Below are positions 1 through 5,172 of a DNA stretch of 7,673 nucleotides, piece by piece. Source of the DNA: an uncultured Oscillibacter sp. (GTDB taxonomy: Bacteria > Bacillota > Clostridia > Oscillospirales > Oscillospiraceae); NCBI GenBank assembly GCA_948435975.1, contig CAOJHG010000085.1:1-7673 (forward strand), in the 5' to 3' direction. The notes beneath the pieces are model-generated. The model worked only from the letters and a program-made list of their open reading frames with translations. It was not told the origin of the DNA and ran no database searches. The position numbers were made by a program, and so were the translations under genes. Within the stretch, counting starts at the first letter, position 1, and each line of letters begins with the position of its first letter.

Positions 1-738
1 CCGGATGAGCTCCTGCCCCATGTGGACCTGCACGCCCTGGGAATGCGGTTTGAGGACCTGCATCCTGGTCTGTTCGTAGAAAACTGCTTTGTGGCTTACC
101 CCTCGGAGAAAACGCCGATTTACCGCGGGCGGGACTCCCCCCTGCCGGAAGATGAGGACTGGAGCGTCAAGCTGAAGCTGGCCTCTGCTTCCGCTCCGGA
201 GGGTGTGTGGCTGCGACTGCCTGACTATCAGGGCCTTGACGCAGACTGCGCCTCAGACGGCGAAACCGCCCTGGCGAAGGATGCCCTGCGGGTCCAGAGC
301 CTGGACGAATGTACGCTGCTGGAAGCACAGTGCATCCTTCCGGAAGCGGGAGATATCGCGGAACAGTACGACAGCATTGAGGAACTGGTCCGCCATGGCA
401 ATGATCTCGGCGTCATCCTGGATGAAAAGGGCCAGGGCGCTCCCAATTGGTTGGCCCGGTTCGCCGCCGCCCTGGAATATGAGGGCTGCCGCAAGCTCCG
501 CCTCGCGCTGGATATTTCTCAGAACCTTAACTGCTATGAGTGGCTGCCCTGCGATAAGCTGAAGTCTTTCGCCGTGGACCACCTGCGATCCTGCGGCGTC
601 TCTAAAGACCTGATCCAATCTGGTTTCATTGATCTGATGAGCTATGCCGAGGACCTGCTGGAGAACTCCGGATATATGCTGACCATCGATGAAAGCGCCT
701 ATACCATCCGAAACGAACGGGCCTTCTCTTACAACTAG
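1..738 (+). CDS. ArdA-like antirestriction protein, multi-domain, 5' end outside window, ends at an internal TAG
   Basis: The frame is open from base 1, so the true start lies upstream; a GTG at 22 has no ribosome binding site and falls inside a domain. The first ~35 codons look like the end of one ArdA-like unit (PDELLPHVDLHALG, then an FVENCFV strand). A linker follows, then a whole second unit that opens with EGVWLRLP, continues through YDSIEEL and NLNCYEWLP, and ends with SGFIDLMSYAEDL. This order matches what I know of ArdA C-terminal regions from Firmicutes elements (SxEELN, then NLDCYDFxP, then YIDYxAYGRD). ArdA proteins are acidic DNA mimics that inhibit type I restriction enzymes during entry of mobile DNA, acting in the recipient cytoplasm. 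The reading frame continues past the TAG at 736-738 into another similar unit. The family call rests on motif memory and was not tested by alignment. Confidence 0.72.
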   Translation, partial: PDELLPHVDLHALGMRFEDLHPGLFVENCFVAYPSEKTPIYRGRDSPLPEDEDWSVKLKLASASAPEGVWLRLPDYQGLDADCASDGETALAKDALRVQSLDECTLLEAQCILPEAGDIAEQYDSIEELVRHGNDLGVILDEKGQGAPNWLARFAAALEYEGCRKLRLALDISQNLNCYEWLPCDKLKSFAVDHLRSCGVSKDLIQSGFIDLMSYAEDLLENSGYMLTIDESAYTIRNERAFSYN

Positions 739-1245
739 AGTACGGACGAGGAAGTATCGGCAATATCTAAAAACACGCCCACTCCGAAAGACGATATTCT
801 CCCGGAGGATATCCTGAGCGCCTCTCCCCCGCTGGCCGCCCTCGCCGCGAATCTCAGCCCGGAGGAAACCTTCAGCGTCAACTCTACGCTCCGGGAATCC
901 CTTGCCGGGCGTGGGCCGGACGGGCTTCGCCAGCTCCAGGCGGCGATGGAGTATGAGGAGTGCGGCAGGCTGGAGGACGCGGTCGAGATAGCCGCCCACC
1001 TGGACTGTTACGGCTTCGTTGACATCCAGAGCTTCCAAGAAGCCGCAAAGGCGGAGCTTCTGTCAAAGGGCGTGGATGAGCGGGCCCTGTGCTGCTTCAA
1101 TTACGAAACCTACGCGGCGCTTACCCATGACTTCGGATTTATCCATAGTTCCGGAGACAACGGGATGTATCTCTGCAAGACGGACCCGTCGTTTCAACTG
1201 CCGAAATGGCAGGAATCGTCCGAGATGACAGGACCGTCCATGTGA
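739..1245 (+). pseudogene. Severed last ArdA-like unit, in frame with the gene upstream
   Basis: These 168 codons are open and in the same frame as the preceding gene, separated only by the TAG at 736-738. They hold a short linker and a further ArdA-like C-terminal unit: AAMEYEECGRLEDAVEIAAHLDCYGF and later FNYETYAAL align with LEYEGCRKLRLALDI, NLNCYEWLP and FIDLMSYAEDL in the unit before. The end (TGPSM, then TGA at 1243-1245) looks like a natural terminus. There is no good independent start: the first in-frame ATG (946) lies inside the repeat and has no clear ribosome binding site. The simplest reading is a recent nonsense change (CAG to TAG is one step) in a longer gene. Suppression or readthrough of the amber codon cannot be excluded, and a caller might report 946-1245 as a 99-residue hypothetical protein. 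Confidence 0.65.
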
Positions 1246-1273
1246 AAAAGCAAACGCCCGGAAGGCGTTTGCT
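1245..1273 (-). terminator. Rho-independent terminator of the XRE gene
   Basis: AGCAAACGCC (1249-1258) and GGCGTTTGCT (1264-1273) form a perfect 10-bp stem with a 5-base loop. On the minus strand the stem is followed by a run of T (complement of 1245-1249). The stem begins inside the XRE stop codon (1273-1275). The plus-strand side has no T run, so it works mainly for the minus-strand gene, although the stem lies directly behind the TGA of the convergent antirestriction gene. Confidence 0.85.
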
Positions 1274-1497
1274 CAACGGAATTCAAACAGCTTGCTTGGC
1301 GGAATCTCCAGCGCCTGGGCAATGTCCAGCAGCGCGATCACGCTGGGCAGCGTCTTCGCCGTCTCCACCTGCTGAATGTGATTCTTGCTGTAGGAGGTCA
1401 TCTCCGCCAGCTGCTGCTGGGTATAACCCTTCTCCTTCCGGTAGTAGAGAATATTCAGACCGATCCTGGTCAATGTCTCCTGGTGCCTGTTGTCCAT
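1273..1497 (-). CDS. XRE-family helix-turn-helix transcriptional regulator
   Basis: A 74-residue protein that is essentially one HTH_3/XRE (Cro/CI-type) DNA-binding domain. Residues ~13-24 form helix 1 (GLNILYYRKEKG); QQQLAEMTSYSKNHIQQVE (28-46) is the helix-turn-helix, followed by the conserved helix LPSVIALLDIAQALEIPPSKLFE. There is no further sensor domain, so it is probably a small dimeric repressor. I chose the ATG at 1495-1497 because AAGGAGGAG lies just upstream on the minus strand; the frame stays open farther upstream to 1557, but that stretch covers the promoter. It is divergent from the plus-strand gene at 1641 and has its own terminator. It likely binds the shared intergenic region, controlling itself and the plus-strand genes; this is inference from layout. 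Confidence 0.93.
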   Translation of the reverse strand: MDNRHQETLTRIGLNILYYRKEKGYTQQQLAEMTSYSKNHIQQVETAKTLPSVIALLDIAQALEIPPSKLFEFR

Positions 1498-1516
1498 GTC
1501 CCGCTCCTCCTTCTCT

Positions 1517-1531
1517 ATTGTACATATTGTA
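1517..1531 (-). promoter_or_regulatory. Candidate -10 elements of the XRE promoter
   Basis: On the minus strand TACAAT occurs twice, at 1522-1517 and 1531-1526, each one mismatch from TATAAT and the former preceded by TG (extended -10 type). No good -35 sits at 16-18 bases; a TTGTCT at 1557-1552 is about 20 bases from the nearer -10. The location, directly upstream of the XRE ribosome binding site, supports the call more than the match does. Confidence 0.4.
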
Positions 1532-1532
1532 C
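1520..1532. promoter_or_regulatory. Candidate operator, inverted repeat GTACA-TAT-TGTAC
   Basis: GTACATATTGTAC is an inverted repeat with perfect 5-bp arms and a 3-bp centre. The same stretch can be read as a direct repeat of ATTGTAC with a 9-bp step. It overlaps both candidate -10 boxes of the XRE gene, where binding of the repressor would block its own transcription. No second copy is apparent at the plus-strand promoter, so its role there is open. Confidence 0.45.
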
Positions 1533-1587
1533 CGAAAAGGCGGAAGAAAATAGACAATCTGTTTCAAAGAATAAACACAGTAATATC

Positions 1588-1616
1588 TTGTTTTTTAATG
1601 ACGATTGCTGTATTAT
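1588..1616 (+). promoter_or_regulatory. Candidate sigma-70-type promoter for the gene at 1641
   Basis: TTGTTT (1588-1593), a 17-base spacer, then TATTAT (1611-1616), in an AT-rich stretch unlike the GC-rich coding sequence around it. Transcription would start near 1623, just before the AAGGGAGGG ribosome binding site (1624-1632), giving a very short leader. The -10 is a good match; the -35 keeps only TTG. Confidence 0.6.
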
Positions 1617-1640
1617 ACAGGCTAAGGGAGGGATGCGGGC

Positions 1641-1859
1641 ATGATGAGCAGCGACTTTGAGGACGCGTTCAGCAATTTTCTGGAACGCAGGGAATACGAC
1701 GAGGCGGAAAACGCGCTGTTCTCCATGGTCCGCATCGCCTTCCTGGCGGGCTGGAAGGCAGCCGGGGGAGAACCGCCGGTACCACAGAAGCTGTTTGAGC
1801 TGATCCACTGCGGAACGACAGACCCGCACATAAACAAGCCAGACCCTCCAACTGAATAA
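1641..1859 (+). CDS. Small conserved hypothetical protein (72 aa)
   Basis: AAGGGAGGG at 1624-1632, eight bases before ATG 1641, supports this start; a second ATG at 1644 is possible. The protein is acidic at the N-terminus, then mostly helical by eye: DFEDAFSNFLERREYDEAENAL, followed by a more hydrophobic helix (LFSMVRIAFLAGWKAAGG) and a Pro-rich, probably disordered end. There is no signal peptide and the hydrophobic helix is too short and polar for a clear membrane span. I recall similar small proteins beside XRE regulators in Clostridia phages and ICEs, but none with a known function. It is the first gene after the divergent promoter, so it may be the direct target of the XRE repressor, and a strong terminator follows it. 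Confidence 0.78.
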   Translation: MMSSDFEDAFSNFLERREYDEAENALFSMVRIAFLAGWKAAGGEPPVPQKLFELIHCGTTDPHINKPDPPTE

Positions 1860-1866
1860 CCAACAA

Positions 1867-1912
1867 AGCAGGGGCCGTTTTTCCGAAAGGGACAGCGGCC
1901 CCTGCTTTTTTT
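1867..1912 (+). terminator. Strong rho-independent terminator
   Basis: AGCAGGGGCCG (1867-1877) pairs perfectly with CGGCCCCTGCT (1896-1906), extendable by two A:T pairs, with an 18-base loop and seven T in 1906-1912. It ends transcription of the 72-residue gene. It also separates that gene from the winged-helix and methylase genes, for which no separate promoter is evident between 1913 and 1951. Confidence 0.92.
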
Positions 1913-1951
1913 ATGCCCTTTTTCGGGAATGCGGTCCCGGAAAGGAAGCAT

Positions 1952-2311
1952 ATGCGAGAAGAAAAGCTGACCGCCTATCTGAAAGGAGGCTTCAAAGGCC
2001 GGAACAAGACCATCAAAAGCGCGGAACTGGAGCGCGCCATGGAGATGAGCGGCACGGACCTTCGCAAGCTGGTGAACAAACTCCGGCGGAAGGCCATCCC
2101 CATCTGCAGCGGCCGGGACGGCTATTTCTACGCCAGGACCGCCGGAGACATCCTCCGCACCATCCGTCAGCTGAAGATCATGATCAAGGGCCTCCAAGCC
2201 GCCGTGGACGGCCTGACGGCGGCGCTGGACAAGTTTGAGGAGGTCAGTCCGGAACCTCCCGGTCCACAGCAGCCCCGCAGCAGCGGAAAGGACGGTGAGG
2301 GCAGCGTGTGA
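1952..2311 (+). CDS. Small winged-helix-like DNA-binding protein (119 aa)
   Basis: I start at ATG 1952 because AAAGGAAG (1941-1948) precedes it; the earlier in-frame ATG (1913) lies in the T tract of the terminator. Residues ~17-62 look like a winged helix: KTIKSAELERAMEMSG, then a recognition-type helix TDLRKLVNKLRRK, then a strand pair ending DGYFYAR. Residues ~64-96 form a long amphipathic helix (ILRTIRQLKIMIKGLQ...) that could be a coiled coil for dimerisation; the tail is Pro/Gly rich. Small proteins of this form occur in phages and ICEs ahead of DNA methylases, but no function is established to my knowledge. Its TGA overlaps the GTG start of the methylase by four bases, so the two are probably translated together. 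Confidence 0.75.
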   Translation: MREEKLTAYLKGGFKGRNKTIKSAELERAMEMSGTDLRKLVNKLRRKAIPICSGRDGYFYARTAGDILRTIRQLKIMIKGLQAAVDGLTAALDKFEEVSPEPPGPQQPRSSGKDGEGSV

Positions 2312-3297
2312 AAGCCTGTTTTCCATGGATCGGAGGAAAGGCGAAGCTCCTCTGGCTCATCCACAAGCTGCTGCCCTCCAAGATCACCTGCTTCGTGGAT
2401 GTGTTCGGCGGCAGCGGCACCGTCCTTCTGTCGAGACCCCTGAAAAAAGGCTGTGTCGAGATCTACAACGACTACAACAGCAACCTGACGAATCTGTTCT
2501 TCTGCATCAAGAACCGGACCCTCGCCCTGCTCCAGGAGCTGGCGTTTCTTCCCCTGAACTCTCGGGACGGCTTCAACGTCCTGTTCAAGTTCTTCAAGAA
2601 GGAGGAGTTCACCGACGAGTATCTGAAGGAAAACCTGGAGCTGGCGGAGCTCTATCTGGACCCGCCGCAGTTTGAGGAGGTCCGCGCCCTGCTGCTGGAA
2701 CGGTCTTCCCTGGGCGACGTGATCCGCGCCGCCAACTACTACAAGCTGATCCGGTACAGCTACAACAGCAACACCACCGCTTTCGCCGGCCGGCCCTGCG
2801 ACATTCGCCAGTTCTTCCACCTCATCTGGGACTGCTCCCGGCGCTTCGCGCGGGTGGTAGTAGAGAACAAGGACTTCCAATCCCTGATCCAGCAGTACGA
2901 TGGGGACGGCGTCGCCTTTTACTGTGATCCGCCCTATTACCAGGCGGAGGACTGCTACGCGGTGGAATTCTCCATGCGTGACCACGCCCGGCTCCACGGG
3001 GTCCTGCGGAAATGCCGGGGCTTCGTCATGGTCTCCTACAACAACTGCCGGTTCATCCGAAAGCTGTACCGTGACTTCTACATCTACAGCACCGACCGGC
3101 CCAACAGCATGTCCCATAAGACCGGCAGCCGGTATGAGGAGCTGATCATCACCAATTACGACCCGGAGAAGCACCGGGGCGCCGCCCAGATGTCCCTGTT
3201 TGAGACCGGGGCTGCTGAGGGCGGCGGACAGAATTACCGCTTGATCCACAGGCCTCAGACGGAGCTCTGGGCAGTCAATCAGGCGAAAAACAAATAG
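2308..3297 (+). CDS. dam: D12-class N6-adenine DNA methyltransferase (Dam-like, orphan)
   Basis: A 329-residue protein with the alpha-class adenine methylase motifs in order: PWIGGK (6-11, motif X), DVFGGSGTV (31-39, motif I, S-adenosylmethionine binding) and CDPPYY (206-211, motif IV catalytic DPPY). ENKDF (186-190) and MVSYNN (241-246) fit the later strands. The length is slightly above the ~270-300 usual for Dam, with a ~40-residue C-terminal extension. It transfers a methyl group to N6 of adenine, in Dam relatives at GATC; the target here is not readable from sequence. The GTG start at 2308 overlaps the previous stop (GTGA) and has GGTGAGGG upstream. No endonuclease gene is adjacent, so it is an orphan enzyme, as often carried by ICEs and phages to mask sites or mark replication. 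Its 3' end overlaps the convergent gene by 19 bases. Confidence 0.92.
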   Translation: MKACFPWIGGKAKLLWLIHKLLPSKITCFVDVFGGSGTVLLSRPLKKGCVEIYNDYNSNLTNLFFCIKNRTLALLQELAFLPLNSRDGFNVLFKFFKKEEFTDEYLKENLELAELYLDPPQFEEVRALLLERSSLGDVIRAANYYKLIRYSYNSNTTAFAGRPCDIRQFFHLIWDCSRRFARVVVENKDFQSLIQQYDGDGVAFYCDPPYYQAEDCYAVEFSMRDHARLHGVLRKCRGFVMVSYNNCRFIRKLYRDFYIYSTDRPNSMSHKTGSRYEELIITNYDPEKHRGAAQMSLFETGAAEGGGQNYRLIHRPQTELWAVNQAKNK

Positions 3298-3665
3298 GAG
3301 GCAAACGCGCTATGAAATTTACATTGGACATCGGAAAGAAGTGTCTGGCTCTGGATGCGGCGGCGAATAGCCTGGAGGGCCTGCTGGTCGTTGCAGCACT
3401 CCAGCACGATGTACTCGCCGCCGCGGGCCAGGACCTCCCTCTGGCCCTGCTCGTCCCGGATGCTGGCCATGAGCCGCTGGCCCAGGCGCTTGCGGTAGCG
3501 GTCCTGGAGAAGCTCCGTGTCACAGGACACATGATATTTTTTGAGGATGGCGGCGATCTCGCCGGAACTGATCCGCATGTTGGTGAACAGCGCGGTCAGA
3601 ATCTCATCCTCCGCCTCCGGGGGCAGGAGGGGCCTGCCGGGAGGCCCGGTTGTTTTTTGCATCAT
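3279..3665 (-). CDS. Conserved ICE/phage hypothetical protein (128 aa), C-terminus possibly replaced
   Basis: Last gene of the minus-strand operon. The ATG at 3665-3663 overlaps the stop of the gene before it (ATGA, 3665-3662), with AAGGAG upstream. The N-terminus is a GRPLLPP-like segment, then a probable helix-turn-helix (ISSGEIAAILKKYHVS, ~32-47), then a basic helix (LLQDRYRKRLGQRLMAS), a short strand region (GGEYIVLEC, 82-90) and a helix QALQAIRRRIQS. I recall Clostridia proteins of this pattern that continue with another helix. Here the last ~20 residues (after IQSQ) are unlike that and rich in Phe, Ala and Ser, so the natural end may have been lost at a junction near 3345. The opposite-strand frame 3312-3719 is mostly an antisense shadow. 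The function is unknown; DNA binding is likely. Confidence 0.68.
   Translation of the reverse strand: MMQKTTGPPGRPLLPPEAEDEILTALFTNMRISSGEIAAILKKYHVSCDTELLQDRYRKRLGQRLMASIRDEQGQREVLARGGEYIVLECCNDQQALQAIRRRIQSQTLLSDVQCKFHSAFASYLFFA
3300..3345 (+). pseudogene. Possible remnant: ribosome binding site and first codons of a lost gene
   Basis: Immediately after the methylase stop there is GGAGG (3298-3302), ten bases, then ATG at 3312 and codons reading MKFTLDIGKK, a start typical of a real gene. The following sequence reads as low-complexity Ala/Leu/Val and is clearly coding on the other strand instead. I infer that a plus-strand gene once followed the methylase and was cut after about ten codons. 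This is speculative; a chance ribosome binding site cannot be ruled out. Confidence 0.3.
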
Positions 3666-4426
3666 CGTTCTGCTCCTTCTTTCTTTTTCGGACGCTGCTT
3701 TTCCTGCGCGGCAGCATAGGGTTCTTCATCCCGTTCCATCCCGTCGGGGGACCAGACGAGAATGCCGCGAATTTCCTTTGCCTGCTCCAACGGAAAGCCG
3801 TCTGGGAGCTTCTCCGAAGCGGAGACGACAATAGCGGTTCGCAGCTTGGGGTTGTTGGAAGAGTGGTATTGGTAGCGATGTTCCCCCGCCCGATAGACGA
3901 CTCTGTCGCAAAAAAGGCCGTCTTGCAGTGCGATAAACCGCTCCACCGCCCATTTTTCTGAGAGGAACGTGGGCTTGATTCCCTGTGCGAACTGTCGCCC
4001 CATGCCGTCTATGTACTCGGCCATGCTGCGCACATTGCCGCATTCAAATTCCGGCGCGAAAAAGCCGTACCGTTCGCTGAACAGCGACCACTTTTTCCAT
4101 CCGGCACAATCCAGCCGGACCAGGAAATACTGCTTATTTCGTTCCCCGGGCAGGAGGTCAAACCGGACGTCATCATATGGCTTGCCGGATAACGGCAAAT
4201 CGTGTTCGTAGAACCAGATATAGTAATTATCCAATATGTAGGGGTCTGTGATTGCTTCGGCCAGCTTGGCAAAGGGCGAAAGGCGGTGGCACATCTCATC
4301 GCTGTCGCTGAAAAACGAATCATACCAATCGTTCCCGAACTGGGCCACGAAATCCTTGGGGCCTTGCAGGCAGGCGTGATATTTCTCCAGCCATTGGCGG
4401 ACAGAGATCGCATTCTCCGTGCTCAT
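3662..4426 (-). CDS. Unknown family, tandem copy 3 (254 aa, most divergent)
   Basis: I do not recognise this family. The protein opens with AISVRQWLEKYHACL, as in its two neighbours. The core carries ITDPYILDNYYIWF (59-72), PLSGKPYDDVRFDLLPGER (78-96), QYFLVRLD (99-106), KKWSLFSERYGFFAPEFEC (111-129), NVRSMAEYID, then GEHRYQY (181-187) and EIRGILVWSPD (218-228). The tail is basic (QRPKKKEGAER) and probably disordered. There is no signal peptide or membrane segment, so it is probably cytoplasmic, and no enzyme motif stands out; many aromatic residues and alternating strands suggest a compact alpha/beta fold. The ATG at 4426 overlaps the stop of copy 2 (ATGA), with AGAGGTGG upstream. It differs from copies 1 and 2 at more sites than they differ from each other, so it is probably the older branch. 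Confidence 0.82.
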   Translation of the reverse strand: MSTENAISVRQWLEKYHACLQGPKDFVAQFGNDWYDSFFSDSDEMCHRLSPFAKLAEAITDPYILDNYYIWFYEHDLPLSGKPYDDVRFDLLPGERNKQYFLVRLDCAGWKKWSLFSERYGFFAPEFECGNVRSMAEYIDGMGRQFAQGIKPTFLSEKWAVERFIALQDGLFCDRVVYRAGEHRYQYHSSNNPKLRTAIVVSASEKLPDGFPLEQAKEIRGILVWSPDGMERDEEPYAAAQEKQRPKKKEGAER

Positions 4427-5172
4427 CGCTCCACCTCTTTTTTGGAAGATTTGATCTCAGCGCTCTTTTGGGGCGTGGGCAGATCCTTTCCCGCATCCTC
4501 CGGGCAGTAGACATACATCCCCTTGATGGAATGGACGTGCTCCGAAACGAAGCCGGGCGGGGTGTCCTCCAGGCTGACCGCCGTCAGCACGGTCTTCATC
4601 TGCTGGCTCCTCCGGGAGGCATAGCTAAAACGGTGATCCCCGTCCCGATAGACCTGAATACCGGCGGGGTCTCCCCGCAGTTTGGCATAGGTTATCACGG
4701 CGCATTTCTCCGCGATGAACGGAGGCTGAACGTCCCGCTCCAGCTCCGGGCCAATGACGTTGATGTACTTGATCATATCCCGGACATTCCGGCAATCAAA
4801 CTCCGGCGCGTCAAAGCCGTACCGCTCCGTGAACAGCGACCACTTCTTCCGCTCATGGGGACTGTCCAGCGAAACCAGAAAATATTTGCCGTTCCGCTCT
4901 CCCTCCAGCGGCTCAAAGCGGACGTCGTCATACAGCGGTCCGCTCAGGGGGCAGTTGTTTTTGAACCAGATGTAGTAATTGTCCAGGATAAAGGGATCGG
5001 TGATTCCCATAACGATCCTGCCGATCTTCTTCAGCCGTCCGGCCAGGGCGTAATCCTGGCAGAACCAGTCGTACCAGCCCGCTGTGCATTGGGTGTGAAA
5101 ATCCGAGCTGTCGAACACCCCGGCCTTGAACTGCTCCTGCCACTGGCGGACGGAGATTTCCTCCCGGCTCAT
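4423..5172 (-). CDS. Unknown family, tandem copy 2 (249 aa, intact)
   Basis: The intact member closest to copy 1. It opens with EISVRQWQEQFKAGVFDS; the core has ITDPFILDNYYIWFKNN (57-73), PLSGPLYDDVRFEPLEGER (75-93), KYFLVSLD (96-103), KKWSLFTERYGFDAPEFDC (109-127), NVRDMIKYIN, GPELE (141-145), PPFIAEKCAV, GDHRFSY (178-184) and IKGMYVYCPED (216-226), with a Lys-rich end closing in KKEVER. The start ATG 5172 overlaps the stop that copy 1 would use if its frame were intact (ATGA, 5172-5169), with GAAAGGAGACGG upstream. If copy 1 is read in its present frame, ribosomes pass this start out of phase and end at 4928, so the expression of copy 2 may drop. The function is unknown. Confidence 0.84.
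   Translation of the reverse strand: MSREEISVRQWQEQFKAGVFDSSDFHTQCTAGWYDWFCQDYALAGRLKKIGRIVMGITDPFILDNYYIWFKNNCPLSGPLYDDVRFEPLEGERNGKYFLVSLDSPHERKKWSLFTERYGFDAPEFDCRNVRDMIKYINVIGPELERDVQPPFIAEKCAVITYAKLRGDPAGIQVYRDGDHRFSYASRRSQQMKTVLTAVSLEDTPPGFVSEHVHSIKGMYVYCPEDAGKDLPTPQKSAEIKSSKKEVER
4864..4887. repeat. Direct repeat shared by copies 1 and 2 (second copy 5603-5626)
   Basis: Twenty-four identical bases (GTCCAGCGAAACCAG... to ATATTT) recur 739 bases away in the paralogue, encoding YFLVSLD and neighbours. A second identical stretch of 23 bases occurs at 4981-5003 and 5717-5739. Such identity points to fairly recent duplication and offers sites for recombination that would delete or fuse one gene copy. 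Confidence 0.8.

Noticed and set aside
253..1038. Long minus-strand open frame (261 codons) opposite the antirestriction gene
   Set aside because: Antisense shadow: it has no ribosome binding site or recognisable domain, and the plus-strand frame shows ArdA-like repeats.
2167..3249. Minus-strand open frame of 360 codons opposite the methylase
   Set aside because: It lies over a gene with complete methylase motifs; its translation is Val/Gly/Asp-rich low complexity, typical of the antisense of GC-rich coding sequence.
3312..3719. Plus-strand frame starting MKFTLDIGKK as a full gene
   Set aside because: After ~10 codons it becomes Ala/Leu-rich shadow sequence of the minus-strand gene, which has coupling to its neighbour and helix-turn-helix character. 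Only the start is kept as a possible remnant.
4928..5168. Extension of copy 1 as a true fusion or programmed frameshift product
   Set aside because: The sequence after the C tract is unlike the family and overlaps copy 2; homology, the basic tail and the ATGA junction are all in the other frame. Programmed use is not excluded but has no positive support.
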